Source of the DNA: Engelhardtia mirabilis
GTDB taxonomy: Bacteria > Planctomycetota > UBA1135 > GCA-002686595
Direction: 5' to 3'
Length of the DNA: 64,000 bases
Assembly (NCBI RefSeq): GCF_007748095.1
Contig: NZ_CP036287.1
Span: forward strand, 434,001 to 498,000
The notes beneath the pieces are model-generated. The model ran no database searches. It was given only the letters and a program-made list of their open reading frames with translations, and was not told the DNA's origin. Shown one piece after another: positions 58,670 to 64,000 of the stretch. The position numbers were made by a program, and so were the translations under genes. The number at the start of each line of letters is the position of its first letter. Positions within the stretch are counted from its first letter, which is position 1.

Positions 58670-59434
58670 ATGCCCTTCGGATGGTGGCGCAGCCGCAAGC
58701 GCCGCAAGCTCCTCGCCGAGCCCTTCCCCGCCGTCTGGCAGCGGGTCCTCGACGGGCTCGATCTGTATCGCGACCTCGACACCGGCGACCGCGCTCGGCT
58801 CGGCGACCTGGTGCGGGTCTTCGCCGAGGAGAAGCGTTGGGAGGGCTGCGGTGGGCTCGCGATGACCGATGAGGTTCGCGTGGTCATCAGCGCCCAGGCC
58901 TGCCGGATGATCCTGCGCCTGGACCATGAGTACTACCGCCGGGTGCGCTCGATCCTGGTCTACCCGGCCGCCTACCGTCAGCGCTCGGTCGGGACGCGCG
59001 GCGGCGCGGTGAACACGGACTGGAGCGCCAACGCCGGGGAGAGCTGGTCGGGCGGGCCGATCGTGCTGTCCTGGGCGGACGTCGAGCGCGGCGAGCACCA
59101 CAGCCACGACGGCCGCAACCTCGTCTACCACGAGTTCGCCCACGCCCTGGACTGCCTCGACGGCTGGGCCGACGGCATCCCGCCCACCGTGCGCGGCGTG
59201 CACGCCGAGTGGGAGCGCGTCGTCGCCCGCGAGCTCGAGGCGCTGCGCGATGACGTGGCCCAGGGTCACCGCACCCTGCTCGACCCCTACGGCGCCACCA
59301 ACCCGGCGGAGTTCTTCGCCGTGAGCACCGAGTGCTTCTTCGAGCGCCCCCGCGACCTGCGCCACAGGCACCCCGAGCTCTACGGACTGCTCGCGGACTT
59401 CTATCGGCAGGACCTCGCCGGCGCGGCGCAGTGA
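58670..59434 (+). CDS. mtfA: MtfA-family zinc peptidase
   Basis: A 254-aa protein from the ATG at 58670 (MPFGWWRSRKRRKLLAEPFP). The zinc site HEFAHALD is near residue 155; the third ligand is the Glu in NPAEFFAVSTECFFE, as in MtfA/Mlc-titration and anthrax-lethal-factor-like peptidases. WEGCGGLAMTDEVRVVISAQ and ILVYPAAYR are conserved family blocks. In E. coli MtfA interacts with the regulator Mlc; no mlc is visible here, so the target is unknown. Confidence 0.9.
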   Translation: MPFGWWRSRKRRKLLAEPFPAVWQRVLDGLDLYRDLDTGDRARLGDLVRVFAEEKRWEGCGGLAMTDEVRVVISAQACRMILRLDHEYYRRVRSILVYPAAYRQRSVGTRGGAVNTDWSANAGESWSGGPIVLSWADVERGEHHSHDGRNLVYHEFAHALDCLDGWADGIPPTVRGVHAEWERVVARELEALRDDVAQGHRTLLDPYGATNPAEFFAVSTECFFERPRDLRHRHPELYGLLADFYRQDLAGAAQ

Positions 59435-59495
59435 GCCCCGAGCGGGCCACCGATCGACCGCGCCGCGCCGATTCGAGTCGACCGACCGCCGCCGC

Positions 59496-60812
59496 TCACG
59501 ACGCCATTGCGTGGCCTCGGGTGACGGCGCTCGAGCTCCCTGAGCCGGCCAACAGCCCGCGTGCCGCGTCGATGCCGCTGGTGTAGGCCGACTCGTGCAC
59601 GAAGGGGCTGCGTGCCCAGGCGCCGGCGAACCAGGTGCGCCAACCGCCCTGGAGCGCCTCGAGCCGCGCCGCTGCGCGGTCATTGGCGAGGCACCCGATC
59701 GGATGCAGGAAATGCCGCTCGGCGAGGATCCGATCCGGCCGCGGCTCGCGGTGGGGGTTCATCGTGACGAAGGTGTCCGGTACCGCGTCGGCCAGGCCAC
59801 CCAGTCGGTTGGGGAAGAACGAGATCGTCGGCCGCACCCGCGGCAGGCCGCCGCGCGGCACCAAGTAGTTGTAGGCGCCGAACAGGCTCGGGTCGTCGCC
59901 CACGAGCTGCTCGTCGTGGTGCACCACGACCCGCGCCGGCTGGGCGATGAAGGCGGACAGCACCGAGCGCTCGGCGGCGCTCGCGTCCTCGAGCAGGGGC
60001 AGCACTTGGCTCGGATGTCCGGCGAAGATCACCTGATCGACCCGCAGGCCGTGGCAGCGACCCTCGTCATCGGCGAGCTGCAGGCTCACCCGGCGCGCGC
60101 CCCGGCGCGCCGAGACGACGCGCGTACCGAGGCGCAGCTCGCCGCCTGCCCCCTCGAACCAACGTCGGTACGCCTCCACGTAGCGGTGCATGCCTCCGAC
60201 CACGCAGCGCCGATCCCCGGGCCGGTCGGAGACGATTCCGTGAATATTCCAGAAGCGCACCAGGCTGCGCGCGTGGTAGTTCGCCGGCGCGAGGTTCGGC
60301 ATGGGGAAGCTGCCCATCGCACGCGGATAGAGGTACGTGTCTCGGAACTCAGGTGAGGCACCGATGTGGTCCAGGTACCCGCCCAGGGTGCAGCGGGCGA
60401 AGCGCTCGTCGTGCAAGACCTCCAGGGCACGGGTGCGAAAGCGGTCGATCTCCGCCAGCAGTCCGGGCCGGCTCGCGGCGCCCTCGCGGAAGGTCCAGCG
60501 GCCGTCCTGACAGGCCCACAGGCTCTCGCCCGTCGGCGCGGCGAAGTGCGCGTCCCCGCAGATCGGGCGGGTCTCGAGGCCGAGCTCGTCGATCAAGCGC
60601 GCGAACTCGGTGAAGGTGACGCGATTGAAGTCCGAGACGCCCACGTCGACGGCGTGGATCGCGCCGTCCGCCCCGGGCACCTCGAGCCCCACGCAGTTGC
60701 CGCCCAGGCGCCGACCAGCCTCGACCAACACGACCTCGACCCCCGTTCGCAACAGGGTCCGCGCCGCACCCAGTCCCGCCGCCCCGCCGCCGATCACCGC
60801 CACTGCCGCCAT
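59496..60812 (-). CDS. FAD-dependent amine-oxidase-like oxidoreductase
   Basis: A 438-aa protein from the ATG at 60812 (MAAVAVIGGGAAGLGAARTL, the dinucleotide-binding GxGxxG motif). GRRLGGNCVG and DVGVSDFNRVTFTEF follow, with VVGGMHRYVEAYRRWFEGAG and the C-terminal FAD motif WRTWFAGAWARSPFVHESAY. This is close to NAD(P)-binding protoporphyrinogen/phytoene-type oxidases that accompany cyclopropane-fatty-acid synthases, but no such partner is next to it. Substrate unknown. Confidence 0.85.
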   Translation of the reverse strand: MAAVAVIGGGAAGLGAARTLLRTGVEVVLVEAGRRLGGNCVGLEVPGADGAIHAVDVGVSDFNRVTFTEFARLIDELGLETRPICGDAHFAAPTGESLWACQDGRWTFREGAASRPGLLAEIDRFRTRALEVLHDERFARCTLGGYLDHIGASPEFRDTYLYPRAMGSFPMPNLAPANYHARSLVRFWNIHGIVSDRPGDRRCVVGGMHRYVEAYRRWFEGAGGELRLGTRVVSARRGARRVSLQLADDEGRCHGLRVDQVIFAGHPSQVLPLLEDASAAERSVLSAFIAQPARVVVHHDEQLVGDDPSLFGAYNYLVPRGGLPRVRPTISFFPNRLGGLADAVPDTFVTMNPHREPRPDRILAERHFLHPIGCLANDRAAARLEALQGGWRTWFAGAWARSPFVHESAYTSGIDAARGLLAGSGSSSAVTRGHAMAS

Positions 60813-61066
60813 GTCCCGTTCCCCTGGTCCGCATCGGTGCAGACCTGCAATCCCGTGCTCGGCGCGCGGCACCTGAGCCGTCGACCGGTCGTTCCTCGGG
60901 CCCGCACACGCGAGCCTCCGGGGTGCTACGCCGGAACTGCGCCCGCCGACCGACACGGAATCGGGCCGAGGCCGGTGACTCTCCGACCGAGCAGGCCCCG
61001 GGCGGCGCTGGCCGCAGACCCGGGCACCGCCATCCTGCGCCCGTCGGCGACGGGGCTACCCGAGCG

Positions 61067-61213
61067 TCAGGGACCGGGCTCCACGACCAGGACGTCGAGC
61101 AGAGCGGTGGCCGTACGGCCGGTGTAGACGTTGACGACCTCGAGGGTCAGCGTGGTCGGGCCAGCCGGAGTTCCCACCGGGAGCGCGGTCTGCTGCGAGG
61201 TCGAGCCCGCGCG
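61067..61213 (-). pseudogene. C-terminal scrap of a surface-protein gene
   Basis: A 48-codon frame reads GSTSQQTALPVGTPAGPTTL then LEVVNVYTGRTATALLDVLV and stops at 61067. It is a beta-strand-rich exported-protein end with good codon bias, but a stop at 61214-61216 cuts it off from any upstream part. The rest of the ~650-bp gap (60813-61461) shows no gene. Confidence 0.4.
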
Positions 61214-61461
61214 CTATCGACCCCTACGGATCGCGAGTTCTCGGCGTGATGCCGATCCACGCCGGCCGTTGGATCAGGTCGCCGTGGGACGAAAGCGTGT
61301 CGAAGCACGGCCGTGGGGCGGTGCCATCAGTGCGTGGTGCGGTCGCAAGAGGGCGCACTCGCCGGATCGTGCAATCGCCGAGCGGGGAGGTTGGCTACCG
61401 CTGCGAGCTTGCCCGACGACTCCGGGTCGAAACGGACACTCCCCGCCTGGTCGAACGGTCC

Positions 61462-63117
61462 TCAGGCCGTGTTCTCCGCCGACCCTGGTGGACGCGAGAC
61501 CTCGGAGCCTGGGTCGACACCGGGTTGGCCGGGCTGTTCCGCGGCGGCCAGGTGGTGCGTGATGCGCCAGGCGTGGTAGGTCGTGCGGTGCAGCCAGCGC
61601 AGGGCGTCGAGGCGGCGAATGACCTGGTCGAACTCGACTTCGGGGTCGGGGATCGTGGCCAGCATGCGCTCGCGGTAGGGGTGACGCTCGGCGCGGATCT
61701 GATCGCGGGCATCGACCAGTTGCAGCTCGCCAGCCGCCTTGTCGCCCGCGCGCATGGCCTTGGCCGAGCTCTGGAGGGCCCGCACCTCGACCGACGACAA
61801 CTCGCGCAGCCGCTCGTCCTGGCGCAGCGTGCCGAGCCGCTCGCGGTCGAGGCAGCGCTCCGCCAGGCGGTCCAGGTGGTCGATCACGTGCATCGAGGAC
61901 AGGAAGTAGCGCTGGGCGTCCGCGCTCATCTCGACGCCCACGATCTCGTCGGCGAAGTGACGCGCCCCGGTGAGGCCGCGCCCCACGCGCTCCAGGCGAT
62001 CGGGATCGACCAGGGGCTTGGACTTGCCGTCGAGCGCTCGCGCGAGTGCCTCGAAGAGATCCGCGGAGAGGTCGCGCACCACACCGAGCAGGGTCATCGC
62101 CGCCACCGTCGACTCGCGCGCCAGGCGCGGGTCCAGCCGATCGGAGGGGTCCGAGCTGGCGTCCGACTCGGGGACCAGACGACTCATCAGGCGCGCGAAC
62201 TGGCGCGTGAAGGGCAGCACCACGATCAGACCCAAGGCGTTGAAGGCCGTGTGGAAGCCGACCAGGACCAGCGGCCCGTGGGCGAGCGCGCCGCCGGGCA
62301 CCAGGTGATCGATCGCCCAGAGGTAGGGCTCCAGCAGGAAGTAGGCGGCCACGCCGGTCATCAGGTTGTAGACCACGTGGGAGTAGCCCGTGCGCCGCGT
62401 GGCGGCCGAGCGGCCGATGGTCGCGATCGCCGTGGTCGAGGTGGTGCCCACGTCCATCCCGATCACCATCGCGGCTCCCTGGGCCAGGCTGATCGCGCCC
62501 CCGTCGAGGGCTGTCAGGGCCATGGCCATCCCCGCGCTCGACGATTGAGTCACCAGGGTCAGCACGATGCCGATGCCGACCAGCAGGGCTCGACCCAGGT
62601 AGCTGTCGTCAGGGAAGTTCGCCGGCGTGATCCGTCCCTCGAAGCCCGCCATGCCCGTTTGCATGGCGTCGAGACCCATGAAGATCAGGGCAAAGCCCGC
62701 CAGGGCCCAGCCCATGTGGGCCCAGTGCCCCCGCCCGAACAGGCGCAGCAGCACGCCTAGCATCAGGAGCGGCTGCACGATCTGCTCGATGTCCAGCTCG
62801 AATCCGAGCAGGGCCACCATCCAACTGGTGAGCGTCGTGCCGACGTTGGCGCCGAACAGGATCCCGAGCGCCTGTGGGAAGGCGAGGGCGCCGGCGCTCA
62901 CCAGGCCCACCGTTGCGACGGTGGTGACGCTCGACGACTGGAGCACCGCGGTGACCAGCGCTCCCGTCACGGCGCCGCTGGTCGGGCTCTTCGTGAAGCG
63001 GAACAGCGCCCGGTGCAGCGCGTCACCGGCGAACTGGCGCAGCCCCTCGGTGAGCACCAACAGGCCCAGGAGGAACAGTGCCAGCCCTCCGACCGCCGCG
63101 AGCACCTGGTGGATCAT
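61462..63117 (-). CDS. Na/Pi cotransporter family protein with PhoU-like tail
   Basis: A 551-aa membrane protein. The two inverted transport repeats each contain the QSSS signature (VLQSSSVTTVATVG at ~59 and VTQSSSAGMAMAL at ~190) with GANVGTTLTSW and GMDVGTTSTT, as in SLC34/NptA phosphate transporters. About eight to nine helices end near 310. The C-terminal ~240 residues are a helical PhoU-like domain (MHVIDHLDRLAERC, then LSSVEVRALQSSAKAM). Likely a Na-dependent phosphate importer. Confidence 0.92.
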   Translation of the reverse strand: MIHQVLAAVGGLALFLLGLLVLTEGLRQFAGDALHRALFRFTKSPTSGAVTGALVTAVLQSSSVTTVATVGLVSAGALAFPQALGILFGANVGTTLTSWMVALLGFELDIEQIVQPLLMLGVLLRLFGRGHWAHMGWALAGFALIFMGLDAMQTGMAGFEGRITPANFPDDSYLGRALLVGIGIVLTLVTQSSSAGMAMALTALDGGAISLAQGAAMVIGMDVGTTSTTAIATIGRSAATRRTGYSHVVYNLMTGVAAYFLLEPYLWAIDHLVPGGALAHGPLVLVGFHTAFNALGLIVVLPFTRQFARLMSRLVPESDASSDPSDRLDPRLARESTVAAMTLLGVVRDLSADLFEALARALDGKSKPLVDPDRLERVGRGLTGARHFADEIVGVEMSADAQRYFLSSMHVIDHLDRLAERCLDRERLGTLRQDERLRELSSVEVRALQSSAKAMRAGDKAAGELQLVDARDQIRAERHPYRERMLATIPDPEVEFDQVIRRLDALRWLHRTTYHAWRITHHLAAAEQPGQPGVDPGSEVSRPPGSAENTA

Positions 63118-63354
63118 TGCCAGGGTGTCTCACACCACACCGGGAGTTGTCGACGGGCCGATCCCCGAGAATCCGGAACCGCCCCGCCCTCGGCCGGTCA
63201 CGGGTGCGCGCAGCCGCCCGGTCCGACTCAGGGAGTCGTGGGCACCAGACCGCCGCTGGCGGCGGGATTCCGTGCTGCGGCGCGACCTTCGACCGCGTTG
63301 TGGCCCGCGGTTGCCGCGCCGATGATCCGGGGCGCCAGGACGGGCGGCCGCCGC
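63118..63354. other. Short intergenic, no gene recognised
   Basis: About 240 bp between the transporter start and the 3' end of the cardiolipin-synthase gene. No clear hairpin or gene. Confidence 0.4.
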
Positions 63355-64000
63355 TCAGAGCAGCGGTCCGACGAGCCGCGCGGCGTTCTCGGTGAAGCGC
63401 CGCACGGCGCCCCGCTCGCGCCAGGTCTCGGGATCGAGTAGTTCGGACTGGGCCAGGTACCGCTGCTGTAGCGCTGACAGCTTGCGCGTGAAGCCCTCGT
63501 CGTAGACGAACAGGGAGATCTCGAAGTTGAGCCACAGACTCCGCATGTCGAGGTTGACCGACCCGAAGATGCTGAAGGCACCGTCGACGGTGACGCTCTT
63601 GGTGTGCAGCAGCCCACCTTCGAACAGGGCGATGCGCACGCCGGACGCCATCAGCTCGCCGAATTGGGCCACGCTCGCGTAGCGCACCAAGACGGAGTCG
63701 TTCCGGGCCGGGACGATCAGCGTGACCTCCAGCCCGCGCTGGGCCGCGGTCAGGAGCGCGGTCAAGACCGCTTCGTCGGGAACGAAGTAGGGCGTGGTCA
63801 TGACCAGCTCGCGTTGCGCGGCGTAGATCGCCGACAGCAGCAACTGGTGCAGGGCTTCGGGGCGCAGACCGGGGCCGGTGGGGATTACCTGCACGGTGAG
63901 GCTATCGGTCCCCTCGTCCGGCGGGTTGGAGTCCTCCAGGCTCGGCGCCTCCAGGGGGCGCTCGGTCTCCACGGACCAGTCCAGGGCGAAGACCCCGTCC
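63355..64000 (-). CDS. Cardiolipin synthase, C-terminal part (partial)
   Basis: The frame is open to the right edge, so the start and N-terminal domains lie outside the window. The visible 215 residues hold the second phospholipase D motif (HTKSVTVDGAFSIFGSVNLD, i.e. HxK...GSxN) and the family end (NFEISLFVYDEGFTRKLSAL, then LAQSELLDPETWRERG). VMTTPYFVPDEAVL precedes it. Such enzymes make cardiolipin from two phosphatidylglycerols at the membrane. Confidence 0.9.
   Translation of the reverse strand, partial: DGVFALDWSVETERPLEAPSLEDSNPPDEGTDSLTVQVIPTGPGLRPEALHQLLLSAIYAAQRELVMTTPYFVPDEAVLTALLTAAQRGLEVTLIVPARNDSVLVRYASVAQFGELMASGVRIALFEGGLLHTKSVTVDGAFSIFGSVNLDMRSLWLNFEISLFVYDEGFTRKLSALQQRYLAQSELLDPETWRERGAVRRFTENAARLVGPLL

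Overview
The window is GC-rich bacterial DNA. It carries many secreted proteins with signal peptides and a shared C-terminal beta-module, FG-GAP-type repeat proteins, a sulfatase-superfamily lipoprotein and carboxypeptidase-regulatory-like surface proteins. This mix fits a Planctomycetota chromosome; the phylum is inferred from gene content, since no rRNA or ribosomal marker is present.

Layout. 1-18 kb is mostly chromosomal: the tail of a large surface protein, a hipBA toxin-antitoxin pair, a secreted HExxH metallopeptidase, a sigma-factor/UvrA scrap, a DUF2200 gene, a 750-aa protein of unknown function, a 1049-aa secreted protein with a phospholipase-C-like front and four C-terminal repeats, a secreted alpha/beta hydrolase and a sulfatase-like lipoprotein. 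18-40 kb is a defence and mobile-element island: a Fic enzyme, an HNH nuclease, a PLD/DEAD/DUF3427 helicase split by an IS21-family element, a complete qatABCD anti-phage operon starting 15 bp after a tRNA-Arg(CCT) gene, two nucleotidyltransferase modules, an mntA/hepT pair whose toxin has a premature stop, a tyrosine integrase, integrase and AAA_14/DUF4143 ATPase debris, tandem copies of the tRNA 5' end, and a second, frameshifted hipBA. 40-64 kb returns to chromosomal genes: a five-gene cluster with an internal tandem duplication, a second large surface protein, an old-yellow-enzyme reductase, a YdeI-like protein, a MITE inserted in a stop codon, twin FG-GAP proteins, a papain-like lipoprotein operon, an HTH/ATPase/STAS-like gene with a nonsense codon, MtfA, an FAD oxidoreductase, a Na/Pi cotransporter and the end of a cardiolipin synthase.

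How it fits together. The island is layered around the tRNA-Arg integration site. Some modules are intact (Qat, Fic, HNH, the 35.6-37.4 kb pair, the 32 kb pair). Others are visibly decaying (helicase by IS insertion, HepT by a nonsense codon, the second HipA by at least three frameshifts, integrase and ATPase fragments). The best candidate for an undescribed system is the translationally coupled pair at 35647-37406: an unknown 305-aa protein plus an AbiEii-like nucleotidyltransferase, behind an inverted-repeat operator candidate. Second is the overlapping small-protein/nucleotidyltransferase pair at 31980-32580.
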